A model generated the notes under the pieces. It did not search any database and was not told where the DNA came from. It saw only the letters and a list, made by a program, of their open reading frames with translations. Positions 9,313-17,764 of a stretch of DNA of 59,860 bases are shown here, one piece after another. Both the position numbers and the translations under genes were made by a program. The DNA comes from Nevskia sp035651715 (GTDB lineage: Bacteria > Pseudomonadota > Gammaproteobacteria > Nevskiales > Nevskiaceae). How positions within the stretch are numbered: position 1 is the first letter of the stretch; each line of letters opens with the position of its first letter. The stretch lies in contig DASRFD010000044.1 in assembly GCA_035651715.1 (NCBI GenBank), forward strand, positions 1 to 59,860, in the 5' to 3' direction.

Positions 9313-9420
9313 GCGGCGGCGGCGCGGCGCAGGCCGCGTTTTGTATTGCCGCGCGGACAATTGAGGCGTAGTGCCGCCGCCGCGCGCCGGGCCAGGATGG
9401 CCGGCGAGGTGGACGACGGG

Positions 9421-11211
9421 ATGAGCGACGAGAAGAGGAAACTGCGCAGCGCCGACTGGTTCAACGACCTGACGCAGCCGGTGGACACGGCGCTGTACAT
9501 CGAGCGCTACCTGAACTTCGGGCTCACGCGCGAGGAGCTGCAGTCGGGGCGGCCGGTCATCGGCATCGCCCAGTCCGGCAGCGACCTGTCGCCCTGCAAC
9601 CGCCACCACCTGCAGCTGGCCGCGCGGGTGCGCGACGGCATCCGCGACGCCGGCGGCATCGCGCTGGAATTCCCGGTGCACCCGATCCAGGAGACCGGGC
9701 GGCGGCCGACCGCGGCGCTCGACCGCAACCTGTGCACGCTGGCCCTGACCGAGATCCTGCACGGCTATCCGCTCGACGGCGTGGTGCTCACCACCGGCTG
9801 CGACAAGACCACGCCGGCGCAGCTGATGGCGGCGGCGATGGTCGACCTGCCCGCCATCGTGCTGAGCGGCGGGCCGATGCTCAACGGCTGGCAGGGCGAG
9901 CGGCGGATGGGCTCCGGCACCATCGTCTGGGAGGCGCGCGACCGCCTCAACACCGGCCAGATCGGCGTGGAGCGGTTCATGCAGGAGGTCACCGCCTCGG
10001 CGCCCAGCGCCGGCCACTGCAACACCATGGGCACGGCCCTGACCATGAACTGCCTGGCGGAGGCGCTGGGCATGTCGCTGCCGGGCTGCGCGGCGATCCC
10101 CGCGGCCTACCGCGAGCGCGCGCAGATGGCCTATCGCACCGGCGTGCGCATCGTCGAGATGGTGCGCGAGGGGCTGCGCCCGTCGGCGATCCTGACGCGC
10201 GCGGCCTTCCTCAACGCCATCCGCGTCTGCTCGGCCATCGGCGGCTCGACCAACGCGCCGATCCACCTGCAGGCGATCGCCCAATGCGCCGAGGCCGAGC
10301 TGAGCCTCGACGACTGGCAGCGCCACGGCTACGAGGTGCCGCTGCTGGTCAACTGCCAGCCGGCCGGCGAGTACCTGGGCGAGGACTTCCACCGCGCCGG
10401 CGGCCTGCCGGCGGTGATCGGCGAGCTGCTGCGCGGCGGCATCGCCGACGGCGCGGCGCGCTCGGTCAGCGGCCGCAGCTTCGGCGAGGAGTACCAGGCC
10501 TGCACCGCCTCGGACCCGCGCGTGATCCGGCCGCTGCAGCAGCCGCTGCGACCGCAGGCGGGCTTCCGCATCCTCAGCGGCAACCTGTTCCGCTCGGCGC
10601 TGATCAAGACCTCGGTGATCGGCGCGGCGTTCCGCGCGCGCTACCTCAGCGATCCGGCGCGGCCGGAGGCGTTCCGCGCCCGCGCCATCGTGTTCGAGGG
10701 GCCGGAGGACTATCACGCGCGCATCGACGACCCGGCGCTGCAGGTCGACGAGGCCTGCATCCTGGTGATGCGCAACTGCGGCCCGGTGGGCTATCCCGGC
10801 TCGGCCGAGGTCATCAACATGGCGCCGCCGCGCGAGCTGATCCGCCGCGGCACGACCGTGCTGCCCTGCATGGGCGACGGCCGCCAGAGCGGCACCTCGG
10901 CCAGCCCCTCGATCCTGCACGCCAGCCCCGAGTCGGTCTGCGGCGGCGGCCTGGCGCTGCTGCGCGACGGCGACGTGGTGGAGGTGGACCTGCGCCTGGG
11001 CACCGTCAACGTGCTGCTCGACGAGGCCGAACTGGAGCGGCGGCGCGCGGCGGCTGCGGCGGCGGCGCCGGCCGCGCCGCCGAGCCAGACGCCCTGGCAG
11101 GAGCTGCACCGCGCCCACGTCACCGCCCTCGACGAGGGCGCGACGCTGCGCACCCAGGGCCGCTACGCCCGCATCGTCGAGCGGTTCGGCACGCCGCGTA
11201 ATTCGCACTGA
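9421..11211 (+). CDS. xylD: Xylonate-type sugar acid dehydratase (IlvD/Edd family)
   Basis: 596 residues from MSDEKRKLRSADWF. It follows Caulobacter XylD closely as I recall that sequence, including GIAQSGSDLSPCNRHHL, EFPVHPIQETGRRPTAALDR, TTGCDKTTPAQLMAA, SAPSAGHCNTMGTA and DGRQSGTSASPSILHASPES. The cysteines in these motifs are the expected Fe-S cluster ligands. It dehydrates D-xylonate or a related aldonate to the 2-keto-3-deoxy acid. Earlier in-frame starts exist (for example 9397), but this one matches the family N-terminus. The stop overlaps the lactonase start (TGATG), so the two are coupled. L-arabinonate is an alternative substrate. Confidence 0.93.
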   Translation: MSDEKRKLRSADWFNDLTQPVDTALYIERYLNFGLTREELQSGRPVIGIAQSGSDLSPCNRHHLQLAARVRDGIRDAGGIALEFPVHPIQETGRRPTAALDRNLCTLALTEILHGYPLDGVVLTTGCDKTTPAQLMAAAMVDLPAIVLSGGPMLNGWQGERRMGSGTIVWEARDRLNTGQIGVERFMQEVTASAPSAGHCNTMGTALTMNCLAEALGMSLPGCAAIPAAYRERAQMAYRTGVRIVEMVREGLRPSAILTRAAFLNAIRVCSAIGGSTNAPIHLQAIAQCAEAELSLDDWQRHGYEVPLLVNCQPAGEYLGEDFHRAGGLPAVIGELLRGGIADGAARSVSGRSFGEEYQACTASDPRVIRPLQQPLRPQAGFRILSGNLFRSALIKTSVIGAAFRARYLSDPARPEAFRARAIVFEGPEDYHARIDDPALQVDEACILVMRNCGPVGYPGSAEVINMAPPRELIRRGTTVLPCMGDGRQSGTSASPSILHASPESVCGGGLALLRDGDVVEVDLRLGTVNVLLDEAELERRRAAAAAAAPAAPPSQTPWQELHRAHVTALDEGATLRTQGRYARIVERFGTPRNSH

Positions 11212-12146
11212 TGCGGACGGCCGGCCGCACCTCGCGCGAGGCGCGCTGCGTCTGGGCCGCCGACGCCGTGCTCGGCGAGGCGCCGCTGTGGCTGGCGGCG
11301 GAACAGGCCCTGTACTGGGTGGACATCGGCGGCGGCCGGCTGCTGCGCTACCGCGCCGCCGCGGGGCGCGGCGAAGCCTGCGCCATGCCCGAGGCGGTGA
11401 GCGCGCTGGCGCCGATGGCCGACGGCCGCCTGCTCTGCGCCGCGCAACGCGCGCTCCACGCGCTCGATCCGCGCTCCGGCCGGCTCGCGCCGCTGGCCCG
11501 GCCGGAGCTGCCGCCGCGCGGGATCCGCATCAACGACGGCTGCGCGCACCCGGACGGCGCCTTCTGGTTCGGCACCATGGACCTGGACGAGCGCGCCGCC
11601 ATCGGCGACTACTACCGCCTGTCGCCGGACGGCGCCTGCGAGCGCATCCCGGCCGGCTTCGCCGTCACCAACGGCCCGGCGTTCTCGCCGGAGGGCGACT
11701 TCGGCTATTTCGTCGACTCGCTGACCCGCCGCATCCTGCGCGCGCCGATGGACCACGGGCGGCTGACGGCGCCGCCCCGGCTGTTCGCCGCGCTGACCGC
11801 GGAGGAAGGCTATCCCGACGGGCTGGCGGTGGACGCCGCGGGCGGCGTCTGGTGCGCGCACTGGGGCGGCGGCCGCCTCAGCCGCTTCGACGGCGGCGGC
11901 CGCATCAGCGACACCGTGCGCCTGCCGGTGTCCAACGTCACCAAGTGCGCCTTCGGCGGCGCGCGACTGGACCGCCTGTTCGTCACCACCGCCCGCAAGG
12001 GCCTGGACGGCGCCGCCCTGGCGGCGCAGCCGCTGGCCGGCGGGCTGTTCGAAGTGGAGGTGGAGCACCGCGGCCTGCCGCCGCCGGCCTATCGCGGTAC
12101 GGCACGGGACGCCGCCGACCGCATTTGCGTTTTCGAAGCCACGTAG
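11211..12146 (+). CDS. SMP-30/gluconolactonase-family sugar lactonase (XylC-like)
   Basis: 311 residues of the six-bladed SMP-30/regucalcin fold. LGEAPLWLAAEQALYWVDI carries the metal-binding Glu, RINDGCAHPDGAFWFGTM the second ligand region (Asn/Asp), NGPAFSPEG the third, and YPDGLAVDAAGGVWCAHWGG the catalytic Asp. It opens the aldonolactone made by the sugar dehydrogenase to give the aldonate used by the dehydratase. Its ATG overlaps the dehydratase stop by one base. Segments such as NVTKCAFGG and TTARKGL match xylonolactonase XylC as I know it. Confidence 0.92.
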   Translation: MRTAGRTSREARCVWAADAVLGEAPLWLAAEQALYWVDIGGGRLLRYRAAAGRGEACAMPEAVSALAPMADGRLLCAAQRALHALDPRSGRLAPLARPELPPRGIRINDGCAHPDGAFWFGTMDLDERAAIGDYYRLSPDGACERIPAGFAVTNGPAFSPEGDFGYFVDSLTRRILRAPMDHGRLTAPPRLFAALTAEEGYPDGLAVDAAGGVWCAHWGGGRLSRFDGGGRISDTVRLPVSNVTKCAFGGARLDRLFVTTARKGLDGAALAAQPLAGGLFEVEVEHRGLPPPAYRGTARDAADRICVFEAT

Positions 12147-12205
12147 CCCATATTAATCGCGATGCGCGGCCGACCTCTGGCGAGCCGCCCACGCCGGGAG
12201 GAGAG

Positions 12206-13129
12206 ATGGAACCCAAATTCGAGATGGTCCATGTGGACGCCGCCAGTTCGTTCCACAGCACCTGGTTCAGCTGTCCGAGCTTCGCCGAGGACCATACCTG
12301 GCATTACCACCCGGAATTCGAGCTGACCTGGGTGGTGCGCAGCCAGGGCACGCGCTTCGTCGGCGACAGCATCGAGCCGTACCGCGCCGGCGACCTGGTG
12401 CTGATCGGCCCCAACCTGCCGCACTGCTGGCACGACGAGCGCAGCGCCGACGGCGGCAGCTCGGAGGCGGCGGTGGTCCAGTTCCGCCCGGAGATCTTCG
12501 GCCACGACCTGCTCGACCTGCCGGAGTTCGAGGCGATCAAGCGCCTGTTCCGCGCCTCCAAGTGCGGCCTGCACATCGAGGGCGAGGCCGCCCAGCACGT
12601 GCAGAGCCGGATGCGCGCCCTGTTCGACAAGTCCGGCATCGCGCGGCTGATCTGCCTGCTGGAGATCCTGACCCTGCTGGCGGACGCCGGCAACCGCACC
12701 CGCCACCTGGCCAGCGTGGACTACCACATCACCAACGACATCACCGAGGTCAACCGCAAGCGCATCGAGATGGTCCACCGCTACGTGCGGCAGAACCTGG
12801 CCGGCGAGATCAACCAGGCCGAGGCCGCCAAGCTGGTCGGGCTGACGCCGCCCGCCTTCAGCCGCTTCTTCCGGCGCGCCACCGGCCAGACCTTCGTCGG
12901 CTTCGTCAACATCCTGCGCATCAACGAGGTCTGCCGCACCATCGCCGAGAGCAACGAGTGCATCACCAACATCGCGATGAACTGCGGCTACAACAACATC
13001 GCCAACTTCAACCGCCAGTTCCTGGCCCTGAAGGGCATGAACCCGAGCCAGTACCGCGAGCGCCGCCTGCGCCTCAAGCTCAACGCGGTGCAGTTCGCCA
13101 CCGGCGGCAGCCGCGAGGTGCGGCACTGA
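12206..13129 (+). CDS. AraC-family transcriptional regulator, probable regulator of the pentose locus
   Basis: 307 residues. The N-terminal half is cupin-like (WHYHPEFELTWVVRSQGTRF, then DLVLIGPNLPHCWH), which in this family senses a sugar. The C-terminal 100 residues hold two helix-turn-helix motifs: NQAEAAKLVGLTPPAFSRFF and NIAMNCGYNNIANFNRQF, with the family ending KGMNPSQYRERR. The start is fixed by a strong GGAGGAG ribosome site in the 59-bp gap after the lactonase gene. It is the only regulator in the catabolic block and the obvious candidate to bind the 22-bp direct repeats there. Confidence 0.93.
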   Translation: MEPKFEMVHVDAASSFHSTWFSCPSFAEDHTWHYHPEFELTWVVRSQGTRFVGDSIEPYRAGDLVLIGPNLPHCWHDERSADGGSSEAAVVQFRPEIFGHDLLDLPEFEAIKRLFRASKCGLHIEGEAAQHVQSRMRALFDKSGIARLICLLEILTLLADAGNRTRHLASVDYHITNDITEVNRKRIEMVHRYVRQNLAGEINQAEAAKLVGLTPPAFSRFFRRATGQTFVGFVNILRINEVCRTIAESNECITNIAMNCGYNNIANFNRQFLALKGMNPSQYRERRLRLKLNAVQFATGGSREVRH

Positions 13130-13144
13130 CGGCGGCGGCTCCGC

Positions 13145-13930
13145 TCAGCGGCGCGGAGCGGGCGGATAGGGCCAGTTCGGCCGGGTGAACAGGCCGCCGT
13201 CCACGCCCAGGGTCTGGCCGCTGATGAACGAGGCCTGCCCGCTGCACAGGAACAGCACGGCGTTGGCCACGTCGGCCGGCTGGCCGATGCGGCCCAGCGG
13301 CGTGATGCCGGCCCAGGTGGCGGCGTAGTCCGGCACCTCGCGGCGGGTGCGCTCGACCTCGATGGCGCCCGGCGCCACGCAGTTCACGGTGATGCCGTAC
13401 GGCCCCAGGTCCATCGCCGCGCTGCGCGTCAGCTGGTCGATGCCGGCCTTGGAGGCCGAGTAGTCGACCAGGTTGGGAAAGGGAATCCGGTTGCAGCCCG
13501 AGCCGATGTTGACCACCGCGCCGCCCTGCCCGGCCGCGATCATCAGCCGCGCCGCCTTGCGGGTGTTGAGGAAGCAGCCCTTCAGGTTGGTACGGATGAC
13601 GCGGTCCCAGTCGGCCTCCGCCAGCTCGAGGAAGGGGCTCCAGGTCTGCATCGCGGCGTTGTTGACCAGCGCCCGCGGCGCGGCGCCGAAGCGCTGCTGC
13701 GCCGCGTCGAAGAACGCCTCCACCTGCGCGGCGACGCCGGCGTCGCAGGCCGCCGCGTGGGCCCGGCGGCCCAGCGCCGCGATCTCCTCCACCAGCCGCC
13801 GCGGCGCGCCGTCGTCGTCGAGATAGCTGATCGCCACGTCCCAGCCGCCGCGGGCGAAGGCCAGGGCGATCTCGCGGCCGATGCCCGACGCGCCGCCGGT
13901 CACCGCCGCCCAGGGCGCCGCGGCGCTCAC
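13145..13930 (-). CDS. SDR-family dehydrogenase, candidate sugar 1-dehydrogenase
   Basis: 261 residues of the short-chain dehydrogenase fold. It has AVTGGASGIGREIALAF (NAD(P) binding), NNAA, the catalytic Ser in VNIGSGCNRIP, and the DYSASKAGIDQ motif with catalytic Tyr and Lys. The start is a GTG that overlaps the FAH-family gene stop (GTGA), as expected of a coupled operon member. Glucose-1-dehydrogenase-like SDRs oxidise aldoses to lactones. No other enzyme here fills that first step of the oxidative route, so I infer that role. Confidence 0.87.
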   Translation of the reverse strand: MSAAAPWAAVTGGASGIGREIALAFARGGWDVAISYLDDDGAPRRLVEEIAALGRRAHAAACDAGVAAQVEAFFDAAQQRFGAAPRALVNNAAMQTWSPFLELAEADWDRVIRTNLKGCFLNTRKAARLMIAAGQGGAVVNIGSGCNRIPFPNLVDYSASKAGIDQLTRSAAMDLGPYGITVNCVAPGAIEVERTRREVPDYAATWAGITPLGRIGQPADVANAVLFLCSGQASFISGQTLGVDGGLFTRPNWPYPPAPRR

Positions 13931-14781
13931 CTGGGGGCCGCCGTGGCGCGGCCGACGCGCTGGCGCTGCGCGCCCAGGCCGTCGATGTCCAGCTCGACCA
14001 CGTCGCCCTCGCGCAGCCACTGCGGCGGATTCATGCCCAGGCCGACGCCGTGCGGCGTGCCGGTGCAGATCAGGTCGCCGCTCTGCAGGCTCATGAACTG
14101 ACTGATGTAGTGCACCAGGAACGGCACGTCGAAGATCATGTCGCGGGTGTTGCCGGCCTGCATCACCTTGCCGTTGACCCTGCAGCGCAGGCCCAGGCTG
14201 CGGAAGTCGCCCACCGCGTCGGCGGTGACCAGATAGGGGCCGAGCGGACAGAAGGTGTCGCAGCCCTTGCCCTTGTCCCATTGCCCGCCGCGCTCCAGCT
14301 GGTAGGCGCGCTCCGACACGTCGTTGACCACGCAGAAGCCGGCGACGTGCTCCATGGCGCGGCCGGGCGTGACGTAGCGCGCCTCGCGGCCGATGACCAC
14401 GCCCAGCTCGACCTCCCAGTCGCCCTTCTCCGCGCCGGGCGGCAGCAGGATGTCGTCATCGGGCCCGACGATGGACGAGGGCGCCTTGAGGAACAGGATC
14501 GGCTCGCGCGGCGCCGCCTGCCCGGTCTCGCGGGCGTGGTCGGCGTAGTTGAGCCCGACGCAGATGATCTTGCCGACGCCGCGCAGCGGCGGCCCGATGC
14601 GCGGCGCGCCCTCCACCGGCGGCAGCGCCGCCGCGTCGAGGCCGCGCAGGCCGGCGATGGCCTCGACCAGCCCGGCGGCGGTGAAGTCGGCGAAGTCCGC
14701 CGGCAGCCGGCGGATGCGGCCGGCGGCGTCCACCAGGCCCGGACGCTCCTGCCCGGGAGCACCATATCGAATCAGTTTCAT
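13927..14781 (-). CDS. Fumarylacetoacetate-hydrolase family protein, candidate 2,4-diketo-3-deoxy-sugar-acid hydrolase
   Basis: 284 residues. The N-terminal part is a small lead domain. The catalytic FAH domain starts near IICVGLNYADHARETG and contains ILFLKAPSSIVGP, GDWEVELGVVIG (two Glu metal ligands), VNDVSERAYQ (Asp ligand), GKGCDTFCPLGPYLV and DLICTGTPHGVGLG. Family members of this subgroup cleave 2,4-diketo-3-deoxy-L-fuconate or ureidoglycolate-like compounds. Between two SDR genes, and with a xylonate-type dehydratase nearby, cleavage of 2,4-diketo-3-deoxypentonate to pyruvate and glycolate is the best inference. Confidence 0.9.
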   Translation of the reverse strand: MKLIRYGAPGQERPGLVDAAGRIRRLPADFADFTAAGLVEAIAGLRGLDAAALPPVEGAPRIGPPLRGVGKIICVGLNYADHARETGQAAPREPILFLKAPSSIVGPDDDILLPPGAEKGDWEVELGVVIGREARYVTPGRAMEHVAGFCVVNDVSERAYQLERGGQWDKGKGCDTFCPLGPYLVTADAVGDFRSLGLRCRVNGKVMQAGNTRDMIFDVPFLVHYISQFMSLQSGDLICTGTPHGVGLGMNPPQWLREGDVVELDIDGLGAQRQRVGRATAAPR

Positions 14782-14798
14782 GGAATGTCGTTTCGGGA

Positions 14799-15533
14799 TC
14801 AGAGGGCGCAGCCGCCGTCGACGAGCACGTCGGCGCCGGTCATGAAGGCGCTTTCGTCGGAGGCCAGCAGCACGGCGACGGCGGCGATCTCCTCGGGCCG
14901 GCCGATGCGGCCCATCGGCTGGCGCGACACCAGCTCGTCGCGCGCCTGCCGCGGGTCGGCCGCCGCCGCGATGCGGCCGGCCAGGGACGGCGTATCGACC
15001 ACGCCGGGGCTGATCGAATTGCAGCGGATGCCCTCGCCGACGAAGTCGAGCGCGATCGAGCGGGTCATCGCCAGCACGGCGCCCTTGGTGGCGCTGTAGG
15101 CGAAGCGGCGCGGGGCGGCCATGGTGGTGGACACCACCGAGGCGATGTTGATGATGGCCCCGCCGCGCCGCCGGCGCATGCCGGGCAGCACCGCACGGCA
15201 CATGATGTAGATGGAATCGACGTTGACGCGCAGGCTGCGCGCGAAGTCCTCGCCGTCGCACTCGGCGATGCTGCCGACGGCGACGTAGCCGGCGCAATTG
15301 ACCAGCACGTCGAGCCGCGGATGGCGGGCCACCACGCCGGCCACCGCCGCCGCGTCGGTCACGTCGAAGCGCTCGGCGGCCACCGCCGGCGGCAGGCTGC
15401 GCAGCCCGGCGTCGCTGATGTCGCCGGCGACCACCGCCGCGCCCTCGGCGGCGAAGCGCTCGACGATGGCCCGGCCGATTCCCTGGCCGGCCCCCGTGAC
15501 AAGACAGGTTTTCCCCTTGAGTCGTTCGCCCAT
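14799..15533 (-). CDS. SDR-family dehydrogenase, candidate 2-keto-3-deoxy-acid 4-dehydrogenase
   Basis: 244 residues. It has CLVTGAGQGIGRAIVERF, NCAGYV, catalytic Ser in INIASVVST and AYSATKGAVLAMTRSIALDF with the Tyr and Lys. The acidic residue in VVAGDIS after beta-2 suggests NAD preference. It resembles 2-keto-3-deoxy-L-fuconate dehydrogenases. It is first in an operon with the FAH hydrolase (18-bp gap) and the second SDR, behind predicted operator D. The inferred step is oxidation of the C4 hydroxyl of a 2-keto-3-deoxy acid to the 2,4-diketo compound. Confidence 0.88.
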   Translation of the reverse strand: MGERLKGKTCLVTGAGQGIGRAIVERFAAEGAAVVAGDISDAGLRSLPPAVAAERFDVTDAAAVAGVVARHPRLDVLVNCAGYVAVGSIAECDGEDFARSLRVNVDSIYIMCRAVLPGMRRRRGGAIINIASVVSTTMAAPRRFAYSATKGAVLAMTRSIALDFVGEGIRCNSISPGVVDTPSLAGRIAAAADPRQARDELVSRQPMGRIGRPEEIAAVAVLLASDESAFMTGADVLVDGGCAL

Positions 15534-15548
15534 GCGCGGTCTCCGTTG

Positions 15549-15620
15549 ACGGCGATGCTAGGCCGGCCGCTCGCGCTCCCGACAGTTGTGTTTTGACGTG
15601 CTTGCGGTACCCGTTTGATT
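15549..15620 (-). promoter_or_regulatory. Predicted AraC-type operator/promoter, site D
   Basis: On the minus strand, ATCAAACGG (15619-15611) and GTCAAAACA (15597-15589) are exactly 22 bp apart. TAGCAT (15560-15555) is the likely -10, with a leader of only about 15 bases before the SDR start. The -35 region shows no good match, as expected of an activator-dependent promoter. Confidence 0.62.
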
Positions 15621-15644
15621 TGCCGGCGCCGGCGCTGCGGGCGG

Positions 15645-15710
15645 TGCAAATCACAATCGGCGGCCGGGCAAAAAAGGTGTGGTGCCGGCAGGCCTGCGCT
15701 CCTATGGTCA
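15645..15710 (+). promoter_or_regulatory. Predicted AraC-type operator/promoter, site E (galM direction)
   Basis: On the plus strand, TGCAAATCA (15645-15653) and GGCAAAAAA (15667-15675) are 22 bp apart. TATGGT (15703-15708) lies at the position of the -10 in the other sites. It would drive the aldose epimerase gene divergently from site D. Confidence 0.5.
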
Positions 15711-15780
15711 CGGCTGGCGTCGGCGGGCAGACCCGCCGGTACCGTTCGCGCAACAGGTTCTCGTTTCCGGGGAGTGGTGG

Positions 15781-16812
15781 ATGCCGGTTCTGCGGCAAGC
15801 ATTCGGGCGGCTGAAGGACGGCCGCGGCGTCGACCGCCTGGTCCTGCGCGATCCGCGCAGCGATTTCTCGGTGGAGCTGATCGAGTACGGCGCCACGATC
15901 CGCGCCATCCACGTGCCGATGGGGCCGCGGCGGGCGATCAACGCGGTGCTGTCCTACCCGGCGCTGTCCGACTACGAGAGCGGCAACGTCTACCTCGGCG
16001 CCACCATCGGCCGTTGCGCCGGGCGCACCGCCGCCGACGGCCGCGGCAGCCTGCGCCTGAGCCGCAACGAGGCCGCCAACCACCTGCACGGCGGCAGCAC
16101 CGGCTTCAGCCATTCGCTGTGGCGGACGGTGACGGTGGACGACGGCGACGCGCCGCGGGTGCGCCTGCGCCACCACTCGCCCGCCGGCGAGGACGGCTAC
16201 CCGGGCGAGCTGATCGTCGACGCCGAGTTCAGGCTCGCCGACAGCCTCACCCTGAGCGTGGTGCTGGAGGCACGCAGCACCTGCGACACGCCGCTGAACA
16301 TGACCCTGCACCCGTACTTCAACCTCAGCGGCGACGCCTCGCGCAGCGTCGACGAGCACCGCCTGCGCATCGACGCCGGCGCGGTGCTGCCGCTCGACGC
16401 CCGCCGGCTGCCCACCGGCGACACCATGGCGGTGGACGGCACGCCGTTCGACTTCCGCCAGCCGCGGGCCATCGGCGCCTACCGCTACGACGGCCACGAG
16501 CAGCTGCGCATCTCCGGCGGCTACGACCATTACTTCGTGCTGCCCGGCCACGGCGCCGCCGCCGCGGCCGACCTCTACAGCCCCGAGTCCTCGCTCGGCC
16601 TGCGCCTGAGCACCAACCAGCGCGGCCTCCAGTTCTACTCCGGCAACCAGCTCGACCTGGCGCGGCCGGTGCCGTTCGCGCCGCGCAGCGCGCTGTGCCT
16701 GGAGCCGCACGGCTTTCCCAACGCGATCAACGAGCCGCGCTTCCCGGCGATCACGCTGCGCGCCGGCGAGACCTATCGCCATGAAACCCACTATGCGTTC
16801 TACCGGCGCTGA
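15781..16812 (+). CDS. Aldose 1-epimerase (galactose mutarotase family)
   Basis: 343 residues of the beta-sandwich mutarotase fold. It has LIEYGATIRAIHVP, YLGATIGRCAGRTA, NHLHGGSTGFSHSLWR (substrate His), MTLHPYFNLSG (catalytic His), GGYDHYFVLPG and CLEPHGFPNAINEPRFP (catalytic Glu). It interconverts alpha and beta anomers of aldoses, supplying the anomer used by the dehydrogenase or isomerase. The start MPVLRQAFGR follows a GGGGAG ribosome site; an in-frame extension to 15679 lacks family similarity and would include predicted site E. The kinase gene follows 4 bp downstream. Confidence 0.92.
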   Translation: MPVLRQAFGRLKDGRGVDRLVLRDPRSDFSVELIEYGATIRAIHVPMGPRRAINAVLSYPALSDYESGNVYLGATIGRCAGRTAADGRGSLRLSRNEAANHLHGGSTGFSHSLWRTVTVDDGDAPRVRLRHHSPAGEDGYPGELIVDAEFRLADSLTLSVVLEARSTCDTPLNMTLHPYFNLSGDASRSVDEHRLRIDAGAVLPLDARRLPTGDTMAVDGTPFDFRQPRAIGAYRYDGHEQLRISGGYDHYFVLPGHGAAAAADLYSPESSLGLRLSTNQRGLQFYSGNQLDLARPVPFAPRSALCLEPHGFPNAINEPRFPAITLRAGETYRHETHYAFYRR

Positions 16813-16816
16813 AGCC

Positions 16817-17764
16817 ATGCACCCGCCTCCCCCCGAGCAGCAGCAGAGCCGCGGCGACACCGTCCTGCCCGGCGGCGTCTCCAGCGACATCCGCATCGTC
16901 CACGCCGCCGACGGCAGCTACGTGGTCAAGCAGGCGCTGGAGAAGCTCAAGGTCAAGGCCGACTGGCGCGCCGACCCGGCGCGCTCCTCGGTGGAGGTGC
17001 GCGCCCTGCGCATCCTGGCCCACCTGCTCGGCCCGGCCCATGCGCCGCGCGTGCTGTGGGTGGACGCCGCCAACCACCGCTTCGCCATGGAGCTGATCGC
17101 GCCGCGCTTCAGGAACTGGAAGCAGCAGCTGCTGCGCGGCGAGGTGGACCTGGCGACGGCCCGCTCGGCCGGCCAGCTGCTCGGCAAGCTGCACAGCCGC
17201 TCGTCGCAGTCGGCGGCGCTGGCCAGCACCTTCGCCGGCATCGAGTCCTTCACCGAGCTGCGCATCCGCCCGTTCTTCGAGCGCGTCGCCGAAAGGAACC
17301 CGGCGCTGTCCGCCGCCATCGCCGACACCGTGGCCCGGATGCTGCGCAGCCGCGACGCCCTGGTCCACGGCGACTACAGCCCGAAGAACCTGCTGGTCGA
17401 CGGCGCCGACGTGGTGATCCTCGACTGCGAGGTGGCGCACTGGGGCGATCCGCGCTTCGACATCGCCTTCTGCCTCGCCCACCTGCTGCTCAAGTCGTTC
17501 CGGCGCGGCGCGCCGCAGCGGGCGCTGCGCGAGGCCGCCGCGGCGTTCCTGCAGGCCTACCGCAAGGCCGGGCTGGCGGTGCTGGACCCGCACCTGGCGC
17601 GCCAGACCGCCTGCCTGCTGCTGGCCCGGCTGGAAGGCGACTCGCCGGTGGACTACCTGGACGACCTGGACCCGCACGAGGTCAAGCGCTTCGCCGTCGA
17701 GCTGCTGCTGCAGCCGCCCTCCGACCTCGAGCTTCGCCTCGGCGAGCAAGGCCGGCCCGCATGA
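16817..17764 (+). CDS. APH/choline-kinase-like small-molecule phosphotransferase
   Basis: 315 residues. The kinase fold shows YVVKQALEKLKVKADW with the candidate ATP-binding Lys, the Brenner-type catalytic loop HGDYSPKNLLVDG (Asp and Asn), and the metal-binding VILDCEVAHWGDPRFDIAF, as in aminoglycoside, fructosamine, methylthioribose and choline kinases. It phosphorylates a small hydroxylated compound in the cytoplasm; which one cannot be read. Its stop overlaps the divergent enolase start (ATGA), and galM ends 4 bp upstream. I infer that it makes a phosphorylated substrate for the enolase-like partner. Confidence 0.85.
   Translation: MHPPPPEQQQSRGDTVLPGGVSSDIRIVHAADGSYVVKQALEKLKVKADWRADPARSSVEVRALRILAHLLGPAHAPRVLWVDAANHRFAMELIAPRFRNWKQQLLRGEVDLATARSAGQLLGKLHSRSSQSAALASTFAGIESFTELRIRPFFERVAERNPALSAAIADTVARMLRSRDALVHGDYSPKNLLVDGADVVILDCEVAHWGDPRFDIAFCLAHLLLKSFRRGAPQRALREAAAAFLQAYRKAGLAVLDPHLARQTACLLLARLEGDSPVDYLDDLDPHEVKRFAVELLLQPPSDLELRLGEQGRPA

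Noticed and set aside
9313..9420. Operator copy for the dehydratase gene on the plus strand
   Set aside because: GGACAATTG resembles a half-site, but no partner lies 22-23 bp away; the gene may share site B or use another promoter.
12147..12205. TATTAATCG before the AraC gene as another operator
   Set aside because: It resembles part of sites A and B but lacks a second half-site at 22-23 bp; it may only be a -10.
13927..16896. Apparent 989-residue fusion ending in the FAH protein
   Set aside because: The N-terminal two thirds are antisense of galM and a wrong frame of the SDR gene; the FAH start at 14781 matches the family.
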